Assembly (NCBI RefSeq): GCF_000702205.1 | Contig: NZ_JNKW01000004.1 | Location: 1 to 64,000 of the forward strand | Reading direction: 5' to 3' | DNA length: 64,000 bases | From: Lachnospira multipara LB2003 | Lineage (GTDB): Bacteria > Bacillota > Clostridia > Lachnospirales > Lachnospiraceae | Shown: positions 26,544 to 35,997 of the stretch, in pieces | Layout: every line of letters begins with the position of its first letter | Numbering within the stretch: the first letter of the stretch is position 1 | Made by a program: the position numbers and the translations under genes | Notes under the pieces: generated by a model | Database searches by the model: none | The model's input: the letters and a program-made list of their open reading frames with translations, nothing else | Told to the model about the DNA's origin: nothing

Positions 26544-28016
26544 ATGACTGATTTTTTTACTCATTCTACAAATGAAGATACTGATATTCCTAAAAAACTA
26601 ATTATGAATTTTCAAAAACGTTTAGAAAAAGCTCATCTTCCTATGCATTCTATTATGATTATGAGACATGACAAATTAATATATGAATCGCACTATGCTC
26701 CATATACTAGGGATTCTCTTCATAGAATGTTCTCTGTAACTAAGTCTTTTGTTTCTCTTGGTATTGGTTTACTTGCTGATGAAGGTAAACTCTCCCTTGA
26801 TGATAAAATTATTGATTATTTTCCTGACAAACTTCCACAGGGTGAAATTCATCCTTTCCTTAAAATGATGACAATTAGGGATATGTTACAAATGAAGTCT
26901 TGTCACAGATTTACAACATACAAAGCTAGTGGCTGTAATGACTGGTTAGGTTCTTTTTTTACAACTACTCCTACTCACGTTCCTGGAACTAATTTTGCCT
27001 ATGATACTTCTGCTACACATACTCTAGGCATTCTTATTGAACGTTTAACTGGAATGAATTTTCTTGACTATTTAAGGCATAAATTTCTTGATGAACTTGA
27101 ATTTAGTAAAGATGCTTATGTATTAAAGGATCCTTCTGGTTTAAGTATGGGTGGTTCTGGCCTTAACTGTTCACCTTACGACTTACTTAAGGTTATGTAC
27201 TTGGTTGTTAAAAAGGGTAACTGGTTTGGTAAACAATTACTTCCTGAATGGTATATAAAAGAGGCTACTTCTTTTCATTCAGACAACTGGGCAAAATCTG
27301 ATGTTATTGAGGAAATGCAGGGTTATGGTTACCAATTTTGGCTAACTACACATAATGGTTTTGCTATGTATGGCATGGGTGGACAGCTCTCCGTCTATAT
27401 TCCAAAATACGACATTATCCTTATAACAACTGCAGATGCACAAGGACGTAAAGGTGGTGTTCAGCTTATATACGATTCTTTCTATGATGAACTAATTGAT
27501 AGGCTTGATTCCTACGATTATGCAAAAGACCCCGTATCATATGATGAACTAATGGCTTATGCTAGTTCTAGAAAACTTGAAGTTATGCCAAAATTTACTG
27601 ATAGATCTAGTAATTGTTATAATGATATCCTTGATAAAATTAATGGGCGTAAATACGAGGCTATTGGTGATAATGTGTGCACTGTTAAAAACTTTTCTAT
27701 TGAGATTTCTGATGATAAGGAAAGTGGTATTTTTCATTACAGCAATTCTTTCGGAGACTTTTCTCTTCCCTTTGGTCTTGGAAAAAATATTATTAGTAAA
27801 TTCGCTAATTACAATTTAAGAATAGCTGCTTGTGCTTCTCTTAGAACTTGTGATTTACTTGATATTAAGATTCAGGTTATAGATGAGGTTCTTGGAAATC
27901 TTTACTTTGCCCTTAATTTCAAAGACCCCTTTATTACTGTTATGATGAGAAAAATCGAAGAACACACCTTTAATGAATACGACGGTGTATTCTCAGCAAA
28001 AATAATCGAAGAATAA
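26544..28016 (+). CDS. Beta-lactamase-family serine hydrolase
   Basis: This protein of about 490 residues has a class C/DD-peptidase-type N-terminal domain. The SxxK motif is SVTK (S64, K67), a YDTSATH segment stands where YxN is expected, and YGMGGQ lies near the position of the third motif. The last 150 residues are a separate beta-rich domain. No signal peptide is visible, so it is probably cytoplasmic, an esterase-like hydrolase rather than an antibiotic beta-lactamase. The GGAGG site selects the ATG at 26544 over the in-frame ATG at 26511. Confidence 0.85.
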   Translation: MTDFFTHSTNEDTDIPKKLIMNFQKRLEKAHLPMHSIMIMRHDKLIYESHYAPYTRDSLHRMFSVTKSFVSLGIGLLADEGKLSLDDKIIDYFPDKLPQGEIHPFLKMMTIRDMLQMKSCHRFTTYKASGCNDWLGSFFTTTPTHVPGTNFAYDTSATHTLGILIERLTGMNFLDYLRHKFLDELEFSKDAYVLKDPSGLSMGGSGLNCSPYDLLKVMYLVVKKGNWFGKQLLPEWYIKEATSFHSDNWAKSDVIEEMQGYGYQFWLTTHNGFAMYGMGGQLSVYIPKYDIILITTADAQGRKGGVQLIYDSFYDELIDRLDSYDYAKDPVSYDELMAYASSRKLEVMPKFTDRSSNCYNDILDKINGRKYEAIGDNVCTVKNFSIEISDDKESGIFHYSNSFGDFSLPFGLGKNIISKFANYNLRIAACASLRTCDLLDIKIQVIDEVLGNLYFALNFKDPFITVMMRKIEEHTFNEYDGVFSAKIIEE

Positions 28017-28018
28017 TA

Positions 28019-28080
28019 AAAGACATACAATTATTTGTGTCAAATGCAAAGCGTTTCACTTATAATTGTATGTCTTATTT
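28019..28080. terminator. Bidirectional terminator between convergent genes
   Basis: The stem AAGACATACAATTA pairs with its complement around a 29-nt loop. T-rich flanks lie on both sides. It ends the serine hydrolase gene (+) and the CgeB-like gene (-). Confidence 0.85.
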
Positions 28081-29289
28081 TTACATATACTTATTTTGTT
28101 TTTCCTTCTTAACTATATCTAAGATTTCCTCTATTCTTCTATCATAGCTATGTTCTTTCTCTACTTTCTCAAGTCCATTTTGTGCTATCTTTATTCTTTC
28201 TTCATCGTGTTCTAAATAGTAAAGCGTCTTTGTCACTGCCTCTTCTATTGTTGAATAACACTCTATTTCCTTACCTTCTATAAAGTAATCTCTTATTTCT
28301 ATCTGTCTATTACTAAGCAAAAAGCCTCCGCTTCCAAGTACATCCCAAACTCTAAGGGGGATTCCACTTCTAATATTCCTTAAGGATATATTTAAGTTTA
28401 TCTTAGAATTATTAAATACCTTAGGCATTGTTTTCTTATAATCCACAAAATCTTTAACTCTTACACCTCTTAATTTATCATCTGCATTATCTGTGTATAA
28501 ATCCATAGTATATCTATCTTTAATAGCTGATGCTAATGCATTAATTGTTACTACTCTTTCCATATTGGCTAATTTAAAGCCTAAAAAGGTATTAGTAAAC
28601 ACTAATGCTAAATCAGAAAATGAACCTTCACTTTGAACAAAGCTTGTTGCCTCTAATAATTCTTCTAATATCTTTGGACTAAGACTTTCATCTATCAACT
28701 CCATCCCTGGAATAAATAGCTGTTCCTTTAATACCTCCATAAAGTAATCCCTTAATTCTTCTGGAAGTTTCCCTGCTATTGCATCAAAGGAATTTCTATG
28801 ATACATACTTCCTACAAAGGACACATCTGATTTAAGCCCTGCATTAATTTCTTCCTTACTTTTCCTTTTTATTGTTTCTTGTAATCTAGCAGCATTTACT
28901 GCTAATGGTAAATAATAGACATGCTCTAATCCTAAGTCCTTTATTTGTATATAAAAGAACTTATCAAATATAAAAATGTAATTACACTTATTATAAATTG
29001 ATTCATGAAAAAGTGATATTAGTGGTGAATCCACACTCCAGGACACATATGGTATCTGCAACTCTTCGCATATATTAGACACATGGGCAAAATAATTAAA
29101 GGAGAAGACTATATCTACTCCTTTAATTTTATTATAAACCTCAGCATAATTGTGAAATTTAAGCCCCTTATCCTCATCTATATATACTGATGCTTCCTCG
29201 TATTCTATTACGTTAACGCCTAAGTTTCTAAGACTTTCTGCTATGTCTTCCTGATTAAATACTTTCCAACGATAAAGCAAACAATTCAT
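28081..29289 (-). CDS. CgeB-like glycosyltransferase family protein
   Basis: This 402-residue cytoplasmic protein has an N-terminal region (VDIVFSFNYFAHVSNICEEL, then IPYVSWSVDSPLISLF) and a C-terminal segment (INLNISLRNIRSGIPLRVWDVLGSGGFLLSN, in part) that match the DUF3880/CgeB type of GT-B fold glycosyltransferase. The C-terminal GSGGFLLSNRQIEIRDYF is the usual donor-binding part. CgeB itself is a spore-coat maturation protein in Bacillus; here the acceptor is unknown. It stands alone between the serine hydrolase and an EAL protein. Confidence 0.75.
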   Translation of the reverse strand: MNCLLYRWKVFNQEDIAESLRNLGVNVIEYEEASVYIDEDKGLKFHNYAEVYNKIKGVDIVFSFNYFAHVSNICEELQIPYVSWSVDSPLISLFHESIYNKCNYIFIFDKFFYIQIKDLGLEHVYYLPLAVNAARLQETIKRKSKEEINAGLKSDVSFVGSMYHRNSFDAIAGKLPEELRDYFMEVLKEQLFIPGMELIDESLSPKILEELLEATSFVQSEGSFSDLALVFTNTFLGFKLANMERVVTINALASAIKDRYTMDLYTDNADDKLRGVRVKDFVDYKKTMPKVFNNSKINLNISLRNIRSGIPLRVWDVLGSGGFLLSNRQIEIRDYFIEGKEIECYSTIEEAVTKTLYYLEHDEERIKIAQNGLEKVEKEHSYDRRIEEILDIVKKEKQNKYM

Positions 29290-29330
29290 ATTATCACCAA
29301 TTTTTCACGAGTTTTCTTTAGTTTATTTTA

Positions 29331-31295
29331 CTATTTTTCATTGAAATATTCAACCAGCTCTTCAATTGGTACTGGTCTGGCATAGGCAAATCCTTGGATA
29401 TACTCAAATCCCTTTTCCTTAGCAAAACTACTCTGTTCTTCTGTTTCAACACCTTCTACCAAAGTAACAATTCCCTGTTTTTTTACTAACTCTATTATAG
29501 CCTCTAGCATTTCTTCTGTATATTTATTGCTTAATGACTTATAGAATATGGATTTATCAAATTTAATTGTCATAAAATTCTGACTTGTCATTCGCTCTAG
29601 ATTAGAATAACCTGTTCCGTAATCATCTAAATAAAACTCTATTCCTGCATCTCTTAGTTTTTCTACATTTAGCTTTACTACGTCGTGTTTTTCAAACATT
29701 TCACTTTCTGTTATTTCTAATCGTATTTTATTACATGCTATGTTATATTTTTTTATTACTGACATTATATCTGAGAAAAATCTGCTGTCTGATAGTTCTG
29801 TTGCTGATATATTTATTGTTATTGCATCAAACTCATATTTACTATCATATTTACTTATAAATTCACAGACCTTTGTTACCATGCATAGGGTTAAGGTATG
29901 TATAAATCCTCTACTTTCTGCCAGTCTTATAAACATATCTGGTGGTATTTTTTGTCCATTTATTTCTAGTCGCATTAGAGCTTCTGCTGCCCTAAATTTC
30001 TTATCAGAAACCCTTAATATTGGTTGTGCATAGCAAAGAACTCTTTCATCTAAATATTTTTTGCCTTCTCTTATTTCTTCAAATACGCTTATTATCTGGC
30101 GTTCCTGGGCATATTTTTTAAGCTTATTATCATCTAAATATACAAATTCGTTTATATTGAATTCTGTTGTATAATTTTTTAATAGATGTCTATTTATTTC
30201 TTTTATGTCCTTTATTGATGTTATTAAACTGTTCTTTCTATAGCAAATTGCCTTGAAATATGTTATTTCATCAAAGACTGTGGTTGCATAATTCATGACC
30301 TTGTTTAACTCTGTCAAGAAAAATTCTAAATCCTCTGACTTATCTCCCCTACATATCTTCTTTACTACTACATAATCTGTAGCGTTTACTTTAAAGACTG
30401 TTGTGTGTCTTATCTTTCTATTTAGATAATTTACAGCATATGCCACGTGTCCATCAATTTTATTTACTATTTCATTGTCTAATACATTATTTAATTGCGG
30501 ATACTTCACATATGCAAAATAAAAATCTAACTTTGCAAGTAATAACAATTTTATTTTTGATTCTAGGGATTCTTTATTCATACATCCTGTTACCTCATCC
30601 ACTGGATTTGAATGAAATAGCATATAAAAAATTGTAAATGGCAATACATAAGTTACGCTTAATATAATTGTGTCTGAATTAACTATCTGAAATGCTAAAG
30701 CTAATGCATCTATTGGAATAAATATTAATATATTAATTAATACAAACCTCGATAAATTCTTTCTATTTAGTATTGAGCTTACAAAGCTTATTGTTGCTAC
30801 TGATATTCCTTCTATGGCTAAAAATCTAAATAGTCCATCTATAAATACTCTATTAGTAACTTCGATTACTAAATAGCCTTTAAAATAGCAAATTAAAGCT
30901 GCTATAAAAAATTGCATCTGAAATATTATGCTTTGTATAATTATATTTTTCTTCTGAATTCGTCTATTAGGTGCTAACAAAACAATATACATCAATATTG
31001 ATTGTAAAATATAATTATAGAATACTATTATTGCAAAAGTCAGTATGCTTATCTCTAAAAAACTTATTTGTGTGTCTCTTTCAGCTATAACACATAGATC
31101 TATTGTTAGTATTATCTCTGCAATAGATATAAACATACCTAATAAAACTAATGGATATCCAATCGAAATCCTTGGTCTTGTATATAACATAAAAAAAAGC
31201 ATTACTATAGCAATGCCCAACATCAAGTATTCCGCTGTCAATGAATAATAAGAATATCCTCTTATATGGTATATCCCATAAATTAAAAATTCCAT
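29331..31295 (-). CDS. Membrane EAL-domain c-di-GMP phosphodiesterase with degenerate GGDEF
   Basis: The 654-residue protein has about seven membrane helices (residues 20-230), a degenerate GGDEF-like domain (about 232-320, with NATDY at 304-308 in place of GGDEF), and a C-terminal EAL domain (about 415-650). The catalytic set is complete: E438 in EAL, N495, E528 in EITES, D557-D558 in DDYGTGYS, K578, E614/E617 in VEGVETEEQ, and Q634. It should hydrolyse c-di-GMP to pGpG, with the membrane part as sensor. It may lower the ligand of the riboswitch at 16.7 kb. Confidence 0.92.
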   Translation of the reverse strand: MEFLIYGIYHIRGYSYYSLTAEYLMLGIAIVMLFFMLYTRPRISIGYPLVLLGMFISIAEIILTIDLCVIAERDTQISFLEISILTFAIIVFYNYILQSILMYIVLLAPNRRIQKKNIIIQSIIFQMQFFIAALICYFKGYLVIEVTNRVFIDGLFRFLAIEGISVATISFVSSILNRKNLSRFVLINILIFIPIDALALAFQIVNSDTIILSVTYVLPFTIFYMLFHSNPVDEVTGCMNKESLESKIKLLLLAKLDFYFAYVKYPQLNNVLDNEIVNKIDGHVAYAVNYLNRKIRHTTVFKVNATDYVVVKKICRGDKSEDLEFFLTELNKVMNYATTVFDEITYFKAICYRKNSLITSIKDIKEINRHLLKNYTTEFNINEFVYLDDNKLKKYAQERQIISVFEEIREGKKYLDERVLCYAQPILRVSDKKFRAAEALMRLEINGQKIPPDMFIRLAESRGFIHTLTLCMVTKVCEFISKYDSKYEFDAITINISATELSDSRFFSDIMSVIKKYNIACNKIRLEITESEMFEKHDVVKLNVEKLRDAGIEFYLDDYGTGYSNLERMTSQNFMTIKFDKSIFYKSLSNKYTEEMLEAIIELVKKQGIVTLVEGVETEEQSSFAKEKGFEYIQGFAYARPVPIEELVEYFNEK

Positions 31296-31395
31296 CTAAT
31301 TATTCCTTCTCTTTTATTTAATTATTCTCCCATTATTTTTTATTATACTTTATGTATATATTTATTTCAAGTAATTGGAAACTACGGCGAAAAAA

Positions 31396-31446
31396 ATACC
31401 AAATGGGATATTTTATAGATTTTTTCTATATTTTCCCATTTGGTAT
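31396..31446 (-). terminator. Intrinsic terminator after aroA
   Basis: The 13-bp stem ATACCAAATGGGA and its complement, with further pairing inside, is followed on the minus strand by seven T. Confidence 0.9.
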
Positions 31447-31492
31447 CTTGTTATAAATAAATTGTTAATAAAAATTTTAGATTTAGCTATGC

Positions 31493-32788
31493 TTACTGTC
31501 GACATGCGTAATCTAATACCTGGAAGTAATTCTCAAAAGTCTTTCCACAACATTCATAGTCGTCTATCTCTATTCCATCCACCACTAATCCTATTAAAGC
31601 AAATGCCATTGCCATTCTATGATCATCATGGGTTCCGACTACTCCTGGCTTAATCTTACCTGGTGTTATATCGATTCTATCTTCATATTCCTTAACTTCA
31701 ATTCCTAGATTAGTTAATTCTGTTACTATACTCTTTATTCTATCTGATTCTTGAAGTCTTATATGTCCTATATTCCTTATTGTTGTACTAGTCTTAGCAA
31801 ATGGTGCTATGGCTGCTAATGTCATTGTCTGGTCTGAGAAATCATTCATATCTATATCTATACCATTGAATTCTCCATTATATGGTCCTGTTACACATAT
31901 GCCTTCTCTTTCCTCTGTTACTGCACATCCTAACTGCTTTAATACATCTAAGAATTTCATATCTCCTTGCATTACATTAGAATGTACATTTTTTACAAGG
32001 GCTCTTCCTCCTGTTATGGCTGCTGCTCCATAAAAATAACATGCTGCTGATACATCTGGTTCTATCTGATATGTACTTGATCTATAATGCTCATCTGCTG
32101 GTACATCATAAACGGATTCGTTATGGAATACCTCGCAACCAAACTGTCTCATCATATTCATTGTTATATTAATATATGAACCGCTTGTCTTCTTAGATGT
32201 TATCTGTACTTTTAATCCATCCTGTAACATTGGTGCTGTCATAAGTAGGGCACTTAAAAACTGTGTACTCTTGCTTATATCTATATATACCTTATTAGCT
32301 GGTATCTTACCGCCTACTCTTGCTCCTACTACCTTTACTGGTAAATGTCCTTTTTCTTCAAGATATGTAAAGCTAGCACCTAAGCTCTCTAATGCCTCAA
32401 ACAATGGTAACATTGGTCTTCTCTTCATCTGCTCTGATGCATTTATTGTATATGTTCCATCTGATAGGGCTAACATTGATGTTAAAAATCTTGCTGCTGT
32501 TCCTGCACTTCCCACATCTATTGTTGCCTCTTTTTTAGGAATATTGCCATCGCATCCCTTAACTGTTACATATCTCTCTACTTCATTAACCTGCATCTTA
32601 AAGCCAAGTGATAATAGGCATGTTATAAAGTGTCTTGAATCATCTGAAAATAATACTCCATTTAGAGTACATTCTTCATTGGACAAGGCTGCAAGTAATA
32701 GCGCTCTATTAGTTACACTCTTAGAACCTGGTACTTCTACAACGGCATTAAAGGGATGTGTTATCTTTTTTATTCGTATTCTTGACAT
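31493..32788 (-). CDS. aroA: 3-phosphoshikimate 1-carboxyvinyltransferase (EPSP synthase)
   Basis: This is the sixth step of the shikimate pathway, joining PEP and shikimate 3-phosphate. The 431 residues begin with PGSKSVTNRALLLAAL, the substrate-binding loop, followed by GSAGTAARFLTSML (about 91-105). LQESDRIKSIVTEL and THDDHRMAMAFAL appear in the C-terminal half. The length is normal. No other aro genes are adjacent. An AGGAGAA site precedes the ATG. Confidence 0.97.
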   Translation of the reverse strand: MSRIRIKKITHPFNAVVEVPGSKSVTNRALLLAALSNEECTLNGVLFSDDSRHFITCLLSLGFKMQVNEVERYVTVKGCDGNIPKKEATIDVGSAGTAARFLTSMLALSDGTYTINASEQMKRRPMLPLFEALESLGASFTYLEEKGHLPVKVVGARVGGKIPANKVYIDISKSTQFLSALLMTAPMLQDGLKVQITSKKTSGSYINITMNMMRQFGCEVFHNESVYDVPADEHYRSSTYQIEPDVSAACYFYGAAAITGGRALVKNVHSNVMQGDMKFLDVLKQLGCAVTEEREGICVTGPYNGEFNGIDIDMNDFSDQTMTLAAIAPFAKTSTTIRNIGHIRLQESDRIKSIVTELTNLGIEVKEYEDRIDITPGKIKPGVVGTHDDHRMAMAFALIGLVVDGIEIDDYECCGKTFENYFQVLDYACRQ

Positions 32789-32838
32789 TAGAAAATTCTC
32801 CTAGAAACTAGTTATTTATATTTATTATTAATCCAATA

Positions 32839-34212
32839 TTATCTCTCATCTATTGTTGTATATGGTCTATGATGACCTACATACTTATAAGCTGGACGAA
32901 TAATCTTTCCTGCATTTACTAATTCCTCTAGTCTATGTGCACACCAGCCTGAAATTCTTGCTGTAGCAAACATTGGTGTAAACATTTCCTCAGGAATTCC
33001 TAACATAGTATAAACTAATCCACTATAAAAATCCACATTAGCACATACTGGTTTAAACATTTTTCTCTTGTTCATAATTAGGCTTCCTGCTTCTTTTTCT
33101 ACTGTCTCATAAAGAGCGAATTCCTTAGTCATTCCCTTTTCTTTAGATAATTGCTTAGCAAAGCTTTTAAGGATTACTTCTCTTGGATCTGAGTTTGTAT
33201 ATACTGCATGTCCCATACCATAGATTAATCCTGCTCTATCAAAGGCTTCCTTATCAAGTATCTTGTTAAGATATTCTTTAATACTTTCTGTATCTTCCCA
33301 GTCTGATACATGTGTCTTAATATCTTCAAACATCTCTTGTACCTTAAGGTTAGCACCACCGTGCTTTGGTCCCTTTAGGGATGCTATTGATGCTGCTATT
33401 GCTGAATATGTATCTGTTCCTGATGATGTTACTACGTGAGTTGTAAATGTTGAGTTATTACCACCACCATGCTCTGCATGTAATACTAAGCATATATCTA
33501 ATACCTTAGCCTCTAATTCTGTGAAATTTCCATCATCTCTTAACATATAAAGGATATTCTCTGCTGTTGAATATCCCTTCTTAGGATTCTTTATCATTAA
33601 TGTTCCATCTAATCTAAAATGTCTAAATGCCTGATATGCATATACTGTTAATAAAGGCATCTTAGCTATTAGCTGTAAACTCTGTCTTAATACGTTAGGT
33701 ACTGAGATATCGTCTGGATGCTCATCATATGAATATAAACTTAATATTGATTTCATTAAGGAATTCATTAAATTATCAGATGTTGCCTTCATTATTACGT
33801 CTCTAATAAAGGCTCCTGATAATTCCTGTAAATCTGTCTGTATACGTACGAATCTCTTTAACTGGTCTTCTGTTGGTAATTTACCAAATAACAATAGATA
33901 TGTTGCTTCCTCAAAACGAAATCTATCTGTCTTAGAATTCTTTATTAGATCTTCTACATTGTAACCCTGAAAATATAATTCTCCATCTACTGGTATCTTT
34001 CTTCCGTTAATGCTTTGATTACCAAGTACATCAGATATCTCTGTTAGTCCTGTTAATACTCCATTACCATTACTATCTCTAAGGCCACGCTTTACATCAT
34101 ATTCTATATATAAATTCTGATCTATAGAACCAGAAGCTGTAACTTCCTTTACTAATTCCTCGAACTCGCTATTATCTACGGTTGTAAGCGCCATCATTTC
34201 CTGGTTGTTCAT
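32839..34212 (-). CDS. Citrate synthase
   Basis: The enzyme condenses oxaloacetate and acetyl-CoA. The 457-residue form starts at MNNQEMMALTT. It includes the histidine motifs LHAEHGGGNNSTF and GPKHGGANLKV, then GLIYGMGHAVYTNSDPRE and the C-terminal RISGWCAHRLEEL. The reading frame is open for 39 more codons upstream, to 34329. An AAAGGAGGA site lies 8 nt before the ATG at 34212. The upstream segment is a series of hairpins, and the predicted transcription start leaves no ribosome site for the longer form, so 34212 is used. It could instead act on propionyl-CoA (2-methylcitrate synthase). Confidence 0.93.
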   Translation of the reverse strand: MNNQEMMALTTVDNSEFEELVKEVTASGSIDQNLYIEYDVKRGLRDSNGNGVLTGLTEISDVLGNQSINGRKIPVDGELYFQGYNVEDLIKNSKTDRFRFEEATYLLLFGKLPTEDQLKRFVRIQTDLQELSGAFIRDVIMKATSDNLMNSLMKSILSLYSYDEHPDDISVPNVLRQSLQLIAKMPLLTVYAYQAFRHFRLDGTLMIKNPKKGYSTAENILYMLRDDGNFTELEAKVLDICLVLHAEHGGGNNSTFTTHVVTSSGTDTYSAIAASIASLKGPKHGGANLKVQEMFEDIKTHVSDWEDTESIKEYLNKILDKEAFDRAGLIYGMGHAVYTNSDPREVILKSFAKQLSKEKGMTKEFALYETVEKEAGSLIMNKRKMFKPVCANVDFYSGLVYTMLGIPEEMFTPMFATARISGWCAHRLEELVNAGKIIRPAYKYVGHHRPYTTIDER

Positions 34213-34238
34213 GGGCAAATCCTCCTTTATGCCTATAT

Positions 34239-34337
34239 AATCACCCTGGTTCCTCATTATTAAGAATATAGGTTTCTTCTTAATAATCTCAGGGTGATTA
34301 GACAACTCCTCATTGTTGTCTGACATCATGTGATGTC
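34239..34337 (-). promoter_or_regulatory. Structured 5' leader of citrate synthase, three hairpins
   Basis: The leader contains, from its 5' end, GACATCA/TGATGTC (34322-34337), GACAAC/GTTGTC (34301-34320), and a nested pair just before the ribosome site. In the nested pair, AATCACCCTG/CAGGGTGATT (34239-34248 with 34290-34299) encloses ATTATTAAGAA/TTCTTAATAAT (34256-34266 with 34277-34287). All stems are perfect. Possible post-transcriptional control; no known class recognised. Confidence 0.65.
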
Positions 34338-34343
34338 CTTTGT

Positions 34344-34387
34344 ATTATGCAGTAAAGTGGGGATGTTGTCAAGCAAATCCCCACTTT
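34344..34387 (-). promoter_or_regulatory. Citrate synthase promoter within an inverted repeat
   Basis: On the minus strand: -35 TTGACA (plus 34367-34372), 17-bp spacer, -10 CATAAT (34344-34349). An 11-bp inverted repeat AAAGTGGGGAT/ATCCCCACTTT (34354-34364 with 34377-34387) flanks the -35. It may be an operator or a terminator; TTTTTC follows it on the plus strand and only TTT on the minus. Confidence 0.75.
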
Positions 34388-34463
34388 TTCTTTATAATAT
34401 TAAGTTATTTCGTAATCGACTTTATTTTATTTTGTTTTCACTTAATTTAATAAGGCTAATTTT

Positions 34464-35120
34464 TTAATTATTGCTATTATTTATCTGCGACTGATGTTCT
34501 TCATTCTCTATATCAAGTTTTGTTACATATCTATCATCGATGCTCTCTTCATTTATTTGTAATGTATCTTTACTGTCTTTATTCTTAGTTTCCTGTCTTG
34601 TCTGTAATATGGCATTGGATAATTCTAGAAGATCTTTATCACTTCCTTCACTAAATCCTGCTCTATTTAGTGCTAAACCATTCTCATTGTTAAAAAAGAT
34701 GTATATGTAATCACTATCTTTCTCTACTATATACACGTCTTTCCACTTTAATACGTCCACATCTTGTTCTTCATCTTCTACTTCTATTTCTTCTGAATCT
34801 ATTGTGTACTTAAATTCTAAGCCTATCATGTTCTTATATAGATTATTAAAGCGTTTCTTGCTATCACTTTCTAATAAATACATTCCTATAAATAAAAATA
34901 CTCCTGCTGCCAGTCCATAAAATACTGTTAAAAATACATCTTGCCTTTCATCTTGTGTTAGTAATAAGACCATATATCTTACAAATAGCATCAAAAATAC
35001 TAATCCTGCAAGATTATATATTAACTTAAATCTCTTATATTTTTCATTTCGAAAATTGCTTGCTTTATTCAAACCTTCCAAAGTTTCTTGCGTAAAAACT
35101 GTACTGTTTTTTATTACCAT
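34464..35120 (-). CDS. YcxB-like membrane protein (second copy)
   Basis: This 218-residue protein has two membrane helices (about 30-55 and 65-85), a beta-rich domain with EFKYTIDSEEIEVEDEEQ and LKWKDVYIVEKDSDYIYIFF, and a charged, Asn/Gln-rich tail. It has the same layout as the protein at 8378-8926 but low sequence similarity. Function is unknown. The GGAGG site supports the ATG at 35120 over an upstream in-frame TTG. No partner gene is evident. Confidence 0.78.
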   Translation of the reverse strand: MVIKNSTVFTQETLEGLNKASNFRNEKYKRFKLIYNLAGLVFLMLFVRYMVLLLTQDERQDVFLTVFYGLAAGVFLFIGMYLLESDSKKRFNNLYKNMIGLEFKYTIDSEEIEVEDEEQDVDVLKWKDVYIVEKDSDYIYIFFNNENGLALNRAGFSEGSDKDLLELSNAILQTRQETKNKDSKDTLQINEESIDDRYVTKLDIENEEHQSQINNSNN

Positions 35121-35235
35121 TGCTTCCTCCAAAACTTTCTATTAGTTTCATGTTCTGTTATAATTTATTTAGTATTTAATAATTATTACTATTTTACCAC
35201 ATTTTTATTAGATTTGTAAGATTATGGAGGTTTAT

Positions 35236-35997
35236 ATGGGTATTGCTGTTATAACTGGGGCTAGTTCCGGTATTGGTAAGGAAATGGCTAAAATTCTTAG
35301 CCACAAAGGTTATTCTCTTATTCTTGTTGCTAGAAACAAGGTATTACTTGATGAGCTTAGTGCTACTCTTCCTACTAAGACTAAAACTCTTAGTCTTGAC
35401 CTTAGTAAAAAGGCTGATATTTTTAAACTTGTTAAATACATAAAAAAGAAAAAAATCGATATTTTTATTAATAATGCTGGTTTTGGAGATGTTGGGGATT
35501 TTGATAAGACTAGCCTTTCTAAGGAACTTGATATGATTGATGTTAATATTAAGGCGCTTCACATTCTTACTAAAGCTGCCCTTAAAATCATGAAGAGACG
35601 AAACTACGGCTATATTCTTAATGTTGCTAGTAGTGCTGGACTTTTTTATGGCGGTCCTTATATGGCTACTTACTATGCTAGTAAAGCTTATGTAACTAGC
35701 CTTACTACTGCTATTAGCTCTGAACTTAAAGCTTCTAAATCTAATGTTTCTATTAGCGCTTTATGTCCTGGTCCTGTTAATACTAACTTTAATAATGTGG
35801 CTAATGTTAAGTTTGATCTTAGTGGCATTAGTGCTAGGGAATGTGCTAAGGTCGCTATTGATGGTATGTTTAAGAAAAAGCTTATTATTATTCCTACTAT
35901 CTATATGAAATTAGCTGTCTTTGGCAATAAATTCTTACCTAGACAGCTATCTGCAAGAATTGTTGGTAAACAACAATCTAAAAAAATCTATAATTAG
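35236..35997 (+). CDS. Short-chain dehydrogenase/reductase
   Basis: This SDR of about 253 residues has TGASSGIGKEMAKIL at the N-terminus, NNAGFGDVG (near 83-91), a SSAG motif, and YYASKAY with the catalytic Tyr and Lys. The C-terminal KKLIIIPTIYMKLAVFGNKFLPRQ segment is typical of the DltE/YqjQ-type SDRs, often membrane-associated. The substrate is unknown. GGAGG precedes the ATG at 35236; the ATG at 35224 is too close to it. It is convergent with the dus gene and overlaps its end by 4 bp. Confidence 0.88.
   Translation: MGIAVITGASSGIGKEMAKILSHKGYSLILVARNKVLLDELSATLPTKTKTLSLDLSKKADIFKLVKYIKKKKIDIFINNAGFGDVGDFDKTSLSKELDMIDVNIKALHILTKAALKIMKRRNYGYILNVASSAGLFYGGPYMATYYASKAYVTSLTTAISSELKASKSNVSISALCPGPVNTNFNNVANVKFDLSGISARECAKVAIDGMFKKKLIIIPTIYMKLAVFGNKFLPRQLSARIVGKQQSKKIYN

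Noticed and set aside
34213-34329. N-terminal 39-residue extension of citrate synthase
   Set aside because: The predicted transcription start is within about 10 nt of that ATG, the segment is made of perfect hairpins, and a strong ribosome site precedes the inner ATG.
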